Assembly: GCF_002019695.1 (NCBI RefSeq)
Contig: NZ_MTIV01000022.1
Coordinates: forward strand, 170,851-234,850
DNA: 64,000 nt
Direction: 5' to 3'
From: Evansella clarkii
GTDB lineage: Bacteria > Bacillota > Bacilli > Bacillales > Salisediminibacteriaceae
Shown here: positions 27,701 to 35,615 of the stretch, piece by piece
Position numbering within the stretch: the stretch's first letter is position 1
Layout of the letters: every line of letters begins with the position of its first letter
The notes under the pieces: generated by a model
The model's database searches: none
What the model was told of the DNA's origin: nothing
The model's input: the letters and a program-made list of their open reading frames with translations, nothing else
Position numbers and translations under genes: made by a program

Positions 27701-30700
27701 GCTCCATGCTCTCCACATTTAATAATCACTTTGTCGCGATTTCTGGTAAACTTTGTTTCACTATAATCATATTTATTATTATGTTTCTCATTTGCTTTTT
27801 TAATAAACGATGACAGTGTCATTCGTGCATTAGGTGCGCATTTCGGGCAACCTTTACCTTTGGTGTGGTTTCCTGCAATTTGTTCAAAAACACCATGAAC
27901 CGCACAAATGATTTTTACTTTAGAATCTCTATTTTTATAATCAACTAAACTATAATCATATCTCTCACCATGATTTGCTTTCGCGCGCTTAATCCATTCA
28001 TCTGTTGACAACTTAATCGCCATTTTACCACCTGCTATGTTTTCATGTTATACATTAATTATAACATGAAAACACTGACAGCCCAACGTTTTGCATTATA
28101 AACAAAGGTTTTAACCCTTGTTTATCTGAACAGTTTGCTATTTTGACTTGTGGCCATTGCTCCCACCCTCATTACAAGGATTATCAACGCTTCGACCACT
28201 ACTTTTCAGCACCCATTCATCTGCTTATCATTCTTCGTCAGATTCCTAAACGGTGAGTACCTTTCGCTGTTCCGTATAATCTATCTGTACATATATAGCC
28301 GTAGGTTCCCACTTTGACTATTAAAACCACAAGTATACCTGTAATATACTATGGGAGTTCATTTACGCCACATTACTACCCCACAATTCCAATAGTCGTT
28401 CATTCGCAGGTTCGTCAGTTTGATTTAACAAACATTCTAACCATAGCTATTTTATAGACTCCCGACTTATAAAAAAGCCGACTTCACCGAGCTTCGCACA
28501 TACTACGTTTCCGCCATGTATGCACGTCGGAGATTAGAGAGCGCATTTCAAGACGTTACCCTATCATTCTGCGCTTCGATTATACAGTTTACCAAGCAAA
28601 TCAAGCCGCTTGGTAGCCTATCTTTTCAATAGACAACAACTCGCACGACGCAATTGTTTTATCCGAGCCAGCCATAGCCCGTAATGCATTATCCGTGTTT
28701 TGAACGAGCTTTCTCATTTCATTTTGTGGCAGCTTCGCCGTAGCATCAAAGAACAGTGTCAGAAAGTCTTTTTCTTTCACGTTTTCATCTTCGTCGATTT
28801 TGATGACAGACGGATCGGTCGATTTCTTGGCCGACAGGACAACGAATAACTGGTAGGCATTATACAGCGTGACTTTCCCCCACATGTCATCCAGTTCCTG
28901 CATGAGTACCTTCTCCGGTTTCCCATCGATCTCCGCCTGCTTACGCACGCGTTTTTCTTCTTCCAGATAGAAATCAATCAAGCCGAAAGCGGAACGCTTA
29001 AAGGCGTTGTTCGCGGCGTTAGGCCACATGGGATCATCAGCACCTTCTTTCGGGAAGAAGATATCCCCGATGTTTTCGATATACGAAGCGGCTTTAGTGA
29101 AATCCCCTTCACGTGCGGACTCCGCCGCAAATCCTAACGATGTCGATAGGTAAGTCTTTGATGTTATCTCCAACTTTTCCCCCGACCCACACCGTGCGTG
29201 AGAGTTTCCCCTCACACGGCGTTCCATCAAAACACATTGTTTACATTATTGGTGAATTACTAACTAGATTTCGAAGTTTGTTCAATGTATCTATTTGTTT
29301 CTTAGTCATATTCAACTTCAATTTATATGCGTTAATTGTCGTTGAATCCGTAGCGTGTATAAGTATGTGTATGTCATGTGACACCCATACTAAGTTCTTA
29401 AATTCATCTGTACCACCATCAATGCGTTGTATTCTGTGATGGCAGTCCATTTCTGCGGGGTGGAATCGAACACCCAACACGCCACATTTACCACGCTGTG
29501 CTACGTATTTAGAAATCCGATTATCTCGGAAATCCACTCTATTGTTAGAACGACTTCTATTTCTGTGAATATAAGTGATATACGCACTTGGTATCGCTTC
29601 GGTTTTACTTTTCTTATTCAGTAATTCCCTACCGCTTTTAGTATATAAGTTGATACCCTGTGAAAAGTTCATCGGTTTCTTTGTGCGAATTGCATATAGT
29701 GTTTCCAAAGGAGTGTCGGTAATTTTCAATATCTGCGTATTAGGCTTCATGCCTACGTTTCGCTTTTTATAATCCGCGTCTAATGTTTGATATGTCCCCC
29801 ATTCACCTCTATCGGACAGTCTGCTTTTGATTGTTCGATAGATTAATATACTTGAAAGGTTGCTCGCAACATTCGTCGCGTACTGATAATACGACTTAAC
29901 ACCTTGCACATACGAGTTATAATGTATAGCACTTTCGGGTGAATCCGAACTGTATCTAATACGCTTTATGATGTCACGACTTTCCTTTTTGATTCTTGTT
30001 ATCGCACCATCAGATATGTCAGTCTTAGCGACATATCCGTATCGTGTACCACCTTTTGGTATCACTTTAATCTTGAAACCTAAGAATTCTACACTTTTCT
30101 CACGCATGTCTACGACGCTGCACTTTTCTTCACTTACATCTAACTTTAGACGATGTTTTAGGAAATCACATATTGCGTGATAAAACCTTATTGCGTGGTC
30201 GTATGTTCGACACATGATTTTAAAATCATCAGCGTATCTCACAATGTAACCACTCTTTAGGTTTGTATTTCGCGCTTTCAAGTTCAAGAAATTAACTGTT
30301 GATTTATAACTTGAAGGGAAGTCCACCCATTGACTAGCGACCCATTTATCTAGTTCATCCAAATAGATGTTTGCTAGTAGTGGTGATAAGATACCACCTT
30401 GCGGAACACCTTTATTTTGTACCCCTTCACCCTCAACAGGAGCATCTAGCATTTTAGAGATAAGGGATAGAACTTGTTTATCCCTAATACCACTTGACCA
30501 CAGTTGGCGTTTTAATTTATCATGGTTCACATTATCGAAAAATCCTTTAATGTCAATGCTCACACAGAAGTATTGTTTACCCACGTTTATCAATGATACC
30601 AACCTCGATAATGCGTGACTTGCATTGCGATTATCTCTGAAACCATAACTATGCTCATAGAATTTGGCTTCATATATGGGTGACAATACTTGCATAATAC

Positions 30701-32888
30701 ATTGTTGCACCAATCTATCACTAATGGTCGGTATACCTAGCGGTCTTAATTTACCATTACCTTTTGGTATATAGACCCTACGCACAGCCTGTGGTTGATA
30801 TTTCGCTAATTTCCCTTGAACCATTTCGACTAATTCATCGTCAGTCAGCTCATTGAGTTCGTTAATGTTTTTACCATCAACACCCACTGTATCTCGCCCG
30901 CTGTTATTCCTAATTCTTCGATACGCTAACAGTATATTGTTACGGGACTTTATAATAGGATATAACTTTTTGAAGTTATCACCGTTTTTACTGTTCGCAT
31001 ATAGCGTATCAAATGTTTCTTGCATCTCATACATTTCGAAATCTCTTAATTTATCACTCATGCTATCTGCATCCCCTTCCTAGTAGGAATTTGATACATC
31101 TAATGTTCTTAATCGAATTAGCATGATTTCACCTAATATAAACAATACATTCTGACTTGAGGTCTTCCCTCCACAGCTTATTATCACTGCTTCACTGGTA
31201 CTACACCTCTACTGCCACCCTTATTAAGTCACGTTATGAATTTCGCAACAACATCTCAAACGGTTCCCACCTTGACGTTAAGGGCTTCACACGTTCCAAT
31301 GATACTATCCATTTAGACGTAACTTAGGTGCTTTCTCTGAACCTGTCACCTTGATACTGCCTGTAACAGTATATGGGCTTTCATAACAACCAATCTTACT
31401 CACCCACAGTAACACGCGATTCCGCGCCCGACGTTTTCACGTCGTTCATCATTCTAGGTCCGTACATTCGAAAGTTCGTCAGACATCTATGTCATTCTCA
31501 CCATATTACGCTTTTGGACACCCGACCTATCTATTCACATATCTTGTGAACAAGACTTAGCGATATTCAGCCGACTTCACCGAGCTTATAACATACATCT
31601 TTGGATTTAAGACGTATGCTATTCGGAGTATCAGTGAGCAAGTTTCAGGGCGTTACTCCGTCATTCCTTGCTTCGTATCATCAGTTCTCATAATTTATGC
31701 TACTAAATCATGGCGATAGCTTTTCACTATCGAACGTGTCGCACGATTATAAATATCTGTATTTAATGGATTAATCAGGTTGAACTGCACGATTTCGTAC
31801 CCCCGGATCGTGGCGGGAACAAAAAACTTAACGAGCAACTCCCCCTTTGGGTCATTGACTACCATGTTGTTTTTACGCTTTTCGCGCGTCCACATGTCTA
31901 GGGTAGGCTCAATCACAGTCTGGCCTTTCCCGGCTCTGGTAATAGCCAACACCATGGTGTTAACCGGTGCGGTATCTACGAGATACGCCCCCGCCGGTCG
32001 TTGCACTTCGTATTCTGGAAACTCCCAATCTTTATTAATTAACTCGGCAACGGTGTCATACGGGAGTTTGTCACGGTCTTTGCGATTCCCTGTATCATCG
32101 ACCGGATTATACTCGATTCCCCGTACATCAATCGGGGTACGAATGTCTTTTTCACTGACGGGAATCCCACTTGCTGTGAACAATTCCTGACCGAACTTTT
32201 CATCGATTAAAGGCTTTTTCGAGCGAACAGCCTCCCCTTTATCGTTATAGACGACCTCGCCTTTGTAGGTAACAACCTCGCCATTCTCTTTCACATCTTT
32301 TTTGTGCCGCTCGGTCACATCCACCCGTTTTAAGCCCTTTTTATCAAGCATCATGTGAGAAAGCATACTGGACACCTGCACACTGGAATGAGCTCCGGTA
32401 TCCGGGAACCAATCATACATGCGCTGCATTTCTTCCGGGAGCATGATGTGCTGGTCGTTTTCGTATGTGTTGATATCTGTGGAATCAACCATACTGTTTT
32501 TCGAACGCCAGCTCGCCATCATTCTTTCATTGGCGATCAGCCACGCCATCAGGAATACGAAGCCTGTCCAGGCGTAAATCTGCCATCCGGAAGTCACTTC
32601 AATTTGGCTCATGTCAAATTCCAGGAACGACGAACCTTCTGAGTTCGATACGAACTGGAAAAAACCTAAGACGATGGTGACAAAAGCGCCAAGTAAAAAA
32701 CCTAAAAAGGCGAATATAGCTGCAATGAACACGGCGACTATCCGTTCTTTGATCGGTTTATCCACCTCACCGCGCTCTCCGCGTTCCATCATCTGATTGG
32801 AGTGAACTTCCCGGTTTTTCACCCGCTCTTTATAGTCCTGGTTCTTGAGCATCTCCCAGTTCTTCGCTTTCTTTTTCAATAAACCCAC
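23620..32888 (-). CDS. virD4: VirD4/TraG type IV coupling protein, split gene of five exons
   Basis: Joining 32888-31745, 29139-28647, 26483-26467, 26119-25244 and 24791-23620 gives one frame of 1233 residues. Coupling proteins are hexameric inner-membrane ATPases that hand relaxase-DNA to the T4SS channel. Two membrane segments lie near residues 45-75 and 100-120. A Walker A-like AITRAGKGQT and VVNDPKGEL lie in exon 1, Walker B YMLDEVGNL in exon 4, and the IVFLKSTDDSM stretch typical of Gram-positive VirD4 in exon 5. The rebuilt junctions read DIYN-PLGFAAESAREGDF, TIAS-VYGIAL-TAMSFF and QQLR-DVYGESVDK, which is how uninterrupted family members read from memory. Without splicing no full protein can be made. 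The promoter region carries operator site C. The exon 4/5 junction is the least certain. Confidence 0.85.
24792..25243 (-). ncRNA. Group I intron without ORF (intron 4)
   Basis: About 452 nt between exons 4 and 5 of the coupling-protein gene. On the minus strand the core elements occur in order: a Q-like GAATCTCCGCAG, R with TTCATCGACTAG (about 24944-24957), a P8 stem GGTGTC/GACACC, and S with GACATATAGTC (24863-24873). GACTA of R pairs with TAGTC of S to form P7. The proposed 3' end is a G, as expected. I could not find a convincing P1 with a U-G pair, so the 5' splice site is inferred from protein continuity (QQLR-DVYGE). An in-frame stop lies about 20 nt into the intron. Confidence 0.72.
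25244..26119 (-). CDS. Coupling protein exon 4
   Basis: Encodes about 292 residues from TAMSFFTDPTIST to the QQLR junction, including Walker B (YMLDEVGNL) and the NFDAKGLSFPRRIGVRF segment. Reading from exon 3 the codon TTG (Leu) is completed across the intron (T plus TG). As a stand-alone frame it has no recognisable start. Confidence 0.83.
26120..26466 (-). ncRNA. Group I intron without ORF (intron 3)
   Basis: 347 nt. On the minus strand the core is textbook: P element TAATTGCTGGGAAACCC (about 26405-26421), Q GGTAATCAGCAGGCAAG, R TTCAACGACTAATAAG (26273-26288), and S GATATAGTC (26195-26203) with ACTA/TAGT pairing in P7. P1 is clear: exon GCCU pairs with intron sequence in the hairpin GCCUUA-UUGAU-UAGGGC, placing the conserved U-G pair exactly at the splice site. 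The intron ends in G. Both edges restore the reading frame GIA-L-TAMS. Confidence 0.9.
26467..26483 (-). other. 17-nt micro-exon (exon 3) of the coupling-protein gene
   Basis: Minus strand TGTATATGGCATCGCCT lies between the 3' end of a group II intron and the 5' splice site of a group I intron. It supplies the last base of a Ser codon, then VYGIA, then the first base of a Leu codon, giving TIAS-VYGIAL-TAMSFF as in uninterrupted homologues. Confidence 0.85.
26755..28023 (-). CDS. EDxHD (Vsr-like) homing endonuclease inside group II intron 2
   Basis: 422 residues. Two N-terminal treble-clef-like modules of the DUF723 type end in CPKC (near residue 55) and CPEC (near 120). Then come five or six repeats of about 22 residues built on RYGV-x6-Q, like the DNA-binding repeats of phage homing endonucleases. 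The C-terminal domain has CDFYIKSRDLFIELNAAWTHG, matching the active-site region of the EDxHD family (I-Bth0305I, Vsr). It would cut an intronless allele and promote intron spread. EDxHD enzymes are known from group I introns and phages, so presence in a group II intron is odd. Its own promoter carries operator site B. GC is lower than that of the host gene. Confidence 0.8.
   Translation of the reverse strand: MAIKLSTDEWIKRAKANHGERYDYSLVDYKNRDSKVKIICAVHGVFEQIAGNHTKGKGCPKCAPNARMTLSSFIKKANEKHNNKYDYSETKFTRNRDKVIIKCGEHGAFEQEANSHIQGSGCPECANAIRSIAVTNHPTRVDGIKKTVRERYGVDNVMYVDAFKDKLVNTVRDRYGVDNYTQTDEYRDKYKTSMLAKYGVSHYSQTDEFRDKNEITLLKRYGVPNYAQSEEYQSRLPEILKKSEITQLKKYGAKHYSQSESFREALPVMIERNNETKRKNNTFNTSKPEEFMYQSLYNTFGADVVRQYKDSRYPFMCDFYIKSRDLFIELNAAWTHGKHWYGSDGMMDEDLVESWQNKNSPYYDNAIQTWTVRDVRKREMARDNKLNYVVFWDADLLDFYMWVDEGMPDAKDYDKEYSWIID
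28058..28092 (-). promoter_or_regulatory. Promoter of the homing-endonuclease gene with operator site B
   Basis: Minus strand TTGGGC (28081-28086), 17-nt spacer, TATAAT (28058-28063) with an extended TG. The 24-bp palindrome AAAACACTG-ACAGCC-CAACGTTTT (28069-28092) overlaps the -35 and spacer and is a perfect match to the consensus. It lies inside intron 2, 46 bp before the ORF. Confidence 0.78.
28647..29139 (-). CDS. Coupling protein exon 2
   Basis: 493 nt encoding about 164 residues from PLGFAAESAREGDF to SDKTIAS, the central part of the VirD4 ATPase domain. It begins and ends in the middle of codons that are completed only by splicing. The frame that continues into intron 2 (CELLSIEKIG...) ends after some 15 intron-encoded residues. 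Confidence 0.85.
29140..31744 (-). mobile_element. Group II intron with LtrA-type maturase (intron 1)
   Basis: 2605 nt. It begins GTGCGACACG at 31744 (minus) and ends in GACAT at 29140. Domain V is at 29189-29224: CGCCGTGTGAG-GGGAAAC-CTCACGCACGG. EBS1 GGTTGT (31386-31391) pairs 6 of 6, with wobble, with exon ATAATC just before the splice site. Domain I lies at 31062-31744, and domain IV holds the reverse transcriptase at 29241-31061. Splicing joins AATC to CGTTAGG, restoring DIYN-P-LGFAA. It appears complete and potentially mobile. Confidence 0.92.
29241..31061 (-). CDS. ltrA: Group II intron reverse transcriptase/maturase with HNH endonuclease
   Basis: 606-residue intron-encoded protein. 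The reverse transcriptase domain (about residues 60-330) has the metal-binding YADDF in IVRYADDFKIM and the GVPQGGILSPLLANIYLDELD block. A maturase (X) domain follows. The C-terminus carries an HNH nuclease: CGVLGVRFHPAEMDCHHRI...GGTDEF..LVWV..DIH. It would help its intron fold and splice and, as an RNP, reverse-splice into DNA. The start follows AAGGGG at suitable spacing. All core motifs look intact and no frameshift is seen. It may also serve intron 2, whose RNA is closely related. Confidence 0.95.
   Translation of the reverse strand: MSDKLRDFEMYEMQETFDTLYANSKNGDNFKKLYPIIKSRNNILLAYRRIRNNSGRDTVGVDGKNINELNELTDDELVEMVQGKLAKYQPQAVRRVYIPKGNGKLRPLGIPTISDRLVQQCIMQVLSPIYEAKFYEHSYGFRDNRNASHALSRLVSLINVGKQYFCVSIDIKGFFDNVNHDKLKRQLWSSGIRDKQVLSLISKMLDAPVEGEGVQNKGVPQGGILSPLLANIYLDELDKWVASQWVDFPSSYKSTVNFLNLKARNTNLKSGYIVRYADDFKIMCRTYDHAIRFYHAICDFLKHRLKLDVSEEKCSVVDMREKSVEFLGFKIKVIPKGGTRYGYVAKTDISDGAITRIKKESRDIIKRIRYSSDSPESAIHYNSYVQGVKSYYQYATNVASNLSSILIYRTIKSRLSDRGEWGTYQTLDADYKKRNVGMKPNTQILKITDTPLETLYAIRTKKPMNFSQGINLYTKSGRELLNKKSKTEAIPSAYITYIHRNRSRSNNRVDFRDNRISKYVAQRGKCGVLGVRFHPAEMDCHHRIQRIDGGTDEFKNLVWVSHDIHILIHATDSTTINAYKLKLNMTKKQIDTLNKLRNLVSNSPIM
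31745..32888 (-). CDS. Coupling protein exon 1 (N-terminal part)
   Basis: Encodes 381 residues plus one base, from MGLLKKKAKNWEML to DIYN. It includes a basic N-terminus, two membrane segments and the Walker A-like AITRAGKGQT. The ATG follows AAAGGGTGG. Read without splicing it would continue only some 16 residues into the intron. Confidence 0.87.
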
Positions 32889-32930
32889 CGAACCACCCTT
32901 TCTCTTTAATTATCATTTAAAGTTATATTA

Positions 32931-32971
32931 AAAACGCTGAATGCACAACGTTTTGAATTAATTTTATTATA
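32931..32971 (-). promoter_or_regulatory. Promoter of the coupling-protein gene with operator site C
   Basis: Minus strand extended -10 TGCTATAAT (-10 at 32966-32971). Eleven nt further downstream is AAAACGCTG-AATGCA-CAACGTTTT (32931-32954, plus-strand reading), a perfect 9-6-9 palindrome. The geometry (-10, about 11 nt, operator) matches sites A and F. Confidence 0.75.
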
Positions 32972-33069
32972 GCACACTTCCTGGAATACTGGAATATTTT
33001 ACCAAAATAAAAGAGACGGAAAATCCCTTTTTAAAGGAGATTCCATCTCTTTATCTGGTGGTTTTACCG

Positions 33070-35343
33070 CTAGGCGGCGATATCTACGTCGAATACCTTC
33101 ACGATTTCTGCTGATGATTCATCAAGGAATGAAACCACGTCTTCTTGTGGGACCGACTGTGCTTCGCCTGGTGCCAGCTGTACGGTATTGGCGCCGAACA
33201 GGAATCCGGCAATAATACCGAACGCAAGTGTTACCGTGGCTACCGCTCCAAGTACGAAACGCATTGGCTTTTGGGCTTTGTTCGCACGTTCGTTGGCATA
33301 CTCAAGTTCTTTTTCTTTCGCTTCAAGAGCATCTTTATACATATTCATGCGATGTTCCACCTCCTTATCTTTCTGCTCACCAATCTTACTGTTACTTGCA
33401 TTCGCATCCTGGAGCATTTCGCGGAGATTCTGATTCTCTCGTTGTTCACGCTCGATACGACGCTCATAATCTTTTTGGACGTGATTGATTTGCTCTTTAT
33501 GGTTATCTTCCAGCTGACGGATCGCTTCCCTGGACTGTTTATCCGTTTCTTCGATCTGGCGCGCTTTCGTTAGAAGCATCTGCTCGTAATCCCTACGCAC
33601 ACGTTCTGCTTCGTGGGATTGTTTCAGCTTTTCCGCTTCGGCTTTCGCTCTCAGTACTTCGTCAGCGAAGTGTTTACGCAGATACACATCCATACTTTTA
33701 CGGAACGCATCATACATTTGCAATTCTTTTTGTGAAATAGTCTGGTACTCTTCCTGCAAATGCTGTAAGAGAGCTGTCATTGCCTTATCAAACAGGCGCT
33801 GAGCCACGGTGCGTCGATCGCTGTATAATTCGCCAAGCTCTGTGTCACGGTTTGTTTTCAGTTCAGACTGGACATTATCCTTAACGTTTTCGATCTTACG
33901 GTTGCGCTCATCACGGTAACGGCTGTCATAAGTAGCCATCGCTTCTCGCTTCGCATTTTCCGCATATTCTTCACGGGCTTCGTTGTACTGGGTATTGATT
34001 TGTTGGATTTCCCCGGCAACCTGACGATCCAGATCATCCATCGCGTCTTCGTAATTCGCTTCTATTTCATGATGGCGACGACCATAGGTAGTATTTTCGT
34101 CTTTGTGGTCAAGTGACTCTACCAGCTTATTGTGAATGTTCCGCATGCTCGTTGTGAACTTGTTTCGGAGCGACTGGACGTTATCCTGATGAAATCGCTC
34201 CAGCTCCACATTTGCATCCTGGCGCAGTTTTGACAGAACGTTTTGCAGTTCGCTGTCATCCGCACGCGTTGTATCGAATTGAGCGATAGACACAGAATTG
34301 AAATAATCATCAAATTTCGTCATGTCAATGCTAAGATCCAATTCCGTGTTATTAAACCCGTGAGAAACTACCCGGGAGATCGCTTCTTTAGACTCTTCAG
34401 CAGTGAGACCTTCTTCTTCTTCGTATTCGAGGTCCATATCATCATCCATGTCTTCAAACTCAGGATCGGATGCAAGCTCCTCATCCACGCCGTTATCTTC
34501 AAACGCTTCTTCCTCATAAGAAGGATCTTCAAAATTATTGTCAAAATCTTCATCGAACGCCTCGTCCGGTGCGTCATCAAATTCAGCATCCGGGCCGTCT
34601 GCGTCTTCCAATTCGTCCGGCTCCTCTACCCCGCCGGCATCAAGCTCCTCATCATCAAATGATTCTTCTTCATCGAACCCGTGGTCAAACCCGTCGTCTT
34701 CTACACCGTCCGCTTCAACCGGAACGTGTGACGCCTGATAACCGTCTCCCTCTGTTTCGATGACCTCACCATTCTTAATGCTGAGCTGGATGTTTTGATT
34801 ATTCGCAATTTCGACTAAGCGCTCGATGTGTATGTCTGAATCCAGGACTGTCAGTCTGTCGTCATCGCTCAGATCAAACGGAACGAGTGCCCATCGAAAA
34901 GCCATATCATGCGCAAAATCAAATTCATCTAATGAAACTAATGTCTCCTGTGATGGGATAATCCCAATCACACCTGCAGCTAAATCATCCGCAAGCGCAA
35001 TCGACTCGATTGTTTCTGAGCGTAACGCCTGGGCGAAAGAGCCAAATTCCTCACCGGCCGGGTCCAGCCCCGCTTCTTCGAGCATTTCGTTAGTGACAGC
35101 GACAATTAGGAGTCCCTCATCCAGTTCTCTTACCGCTGAATCACCGAACTCTGCTAATTCCTGGACGACATCCAAGGAAGCCGCTGCGACCGACTCTTCG
35201 AGCTGCATACGTTCTAACAGTGTTACTTCTTTTTTCTTACCGCCGAACAGGGATTTTTTCTCTTTCCCTCTCTTCTTAGGTTTCACCTCTGACTGCTTGT
35301 TTTCTTTTGATTTACCACCGGTAATTTTGCTTAAAAATCCCAT
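33070..35343 (-). CDS. Tail-anchored coiled-coil protein
   Basis: 757-residue protein of unknown family. It has a Lys-rich N-terminus (MGFLSKITGGKSKENKQSE onward), a folded region of about 170 residues, and then a very acidic stretch near residues 215-320. A long coiled coil follows at about 380-680 (repeats of Glu, Arg, Gln, Lys), and one membrane segment near 695-720 (FVLGAVATVTLAFGIIAGFLF) is followed by a short outer tail. It could be a scaffold tethered to the membrane near the coupling protein. The start follows AAGGGAGG, and the gene lies about 180 bp upstream of the coupling-protein gene. No catalytic motif is seen. Confidence 0.65.
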   Translation of the reverse strand: MGFLSKITGGKSKENKQSEVKPKKRGKEKKSLFGGKKKEVTLLERMQLEESVAAASLDVVQELAEFGDSAVRELDEGLLIVAVTNEMLEEAGLDPAGEEFGSFAQALRSETIESIALADDLAAGVIGIIPSQETLVSLDEFDFAHDMAFRWALVPFDLSDDDRLTVLDSDIHIERLVEIANNQNIQLSIKNGEVIETEGDGYQASHVPVEADGVEDDGFDHGFDEEESFDDEELDAGGVEEPDELEDADGPDAEFDDAPDEAFDEDFDNNFEDPSYEEEAFEDNGVDEELASDPEFEDMDDDMDLEYEEEEGLTAEESKEAISRVVSHGFNNTELDLSIDMTKFDDYFNSVSIAQFDTTRADDSELQNVLSKLRQDANVELERFHQDNVQSLRNKFTTSMRNIHNKLVESLDHKDENTTYGRRHHEIEANYEDAMDDLDRQVAGEIQQINTQYNEAREEYAENAKREAMATYDSRYRDERNRKIENVKDNVQSELKTNRDTELGELYSDRRTVAQRLFDKAMTALLQHLQEEYQTISQKELQMYDAFRKSMDVYLRKHFADEVLRAKAEAEKLKQSHEAERVRRDYEQMLLTKARQIEETDKQSREAIRQLEDNHKEQINHVQKDYERRIEREQRENQNLREMLQDANASNSKIGEQKDKEVEHRMNMYKDALEAKEKELEYANERANKAQKPMRFVLGAVATVTLAFGIIAGFLFGANTVQLAPGEAQSVPQEDVVSFLDESSAEIVKVFDVDIAA

Positions 35344-35570
35344 GAATGGAATCCTCCCTTTCCTCTACCTATTAAAGCTAAAGTGATAAGCTGTGGGCTT
35401 TGTTATCCAATATTTTCCATTTTTTAACCTAAGATCATTCTATCACATAAATTTTCCATATACAATATTTATTTCGCTGTACGGACAGCATTTTTAACAA
35501 TTTTTCAAAGTTGTTTAACCAGTAAAATAGGACGGCAATTAAAGCGCCGTCCCATTTCTTTTCTATATAT

Positions 35571-35605
35571 TTACGTAATATATTTTTAATTACGTATTAC
35601 GTAAT
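35571..35605. promoter_or_regulatory. ATTACGT-N3-ACGTAAT palindrome (site 2 of a family)
   Basis: ATTACGTATTACGTAAT at 35589-35605, with an extra TTACGTAATA just before it. Related sites occur at 45202-45218 (ATTACGT-AAC-ACGTAAT) and near 10676-10688 (TACGT-AAC-ACGTA). It lies 240 bp upstream of the coiled-coil gene and directly after the Clp-like gene. Likely a protein-binding site. Confidence 0.55.
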
Positions 35606-35615
35606 AGTATTTCGT

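Larger units (their letters stand above)
26484..28646 (-). mobile_element. Group II intron carrying a homing-endonuclease-like ORF instead of a reverse transcriptase (intron 2)
   Basis: 2163 nt. It starts with GTGCGAG at 28646 (minus) and ends in CACTAT at 26484, fitting the GUGYG...AY rule. Domain V is at 26533-26568: CGCCGTGTGCG-ATGAAAG-CGCATGCACGG, with the expected two-base bulge and GAAA-type loop. Domain I blocks (CTCGGTGAAGTCGGC, GGGAACC and AATGAGGGTGGGAG) match those of intron 1, so both are the same group II class. EBS1 GGCGTAA (28363-28369) pairs 7 of 7, including wobble, with exon TTGCGTC. The ORF at 26755-28023 is EDxHD-like, not a maturase, so splicing must depend on another protein, perhaps the intron 1 maturase. 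Confidence 0.87.

Noticed and set aside
26755..28023. Very short patch repair endonuclease (Vsr) for mismatch repair
   Set aside because: It has extra zinc modules and DNA-binding repeats and lies inside an intron, which fits homing enzymes and not a repair role.
23620..32888. Several separate coupling-protein fragments or pseudogenes
   Set aside because: Removing the four introns gives one continuous frame with normal family junctions, so a split but functional gene explains the data better than decay.
34243..34662. Long plus-strand frames opposite the 33070-35343 gene, and similar antisense frames elsewhere
   Set aside because: They mirror acidic or repetitive coding sequence, lack ribosome binding sites and look like no protein. 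They are shadows.
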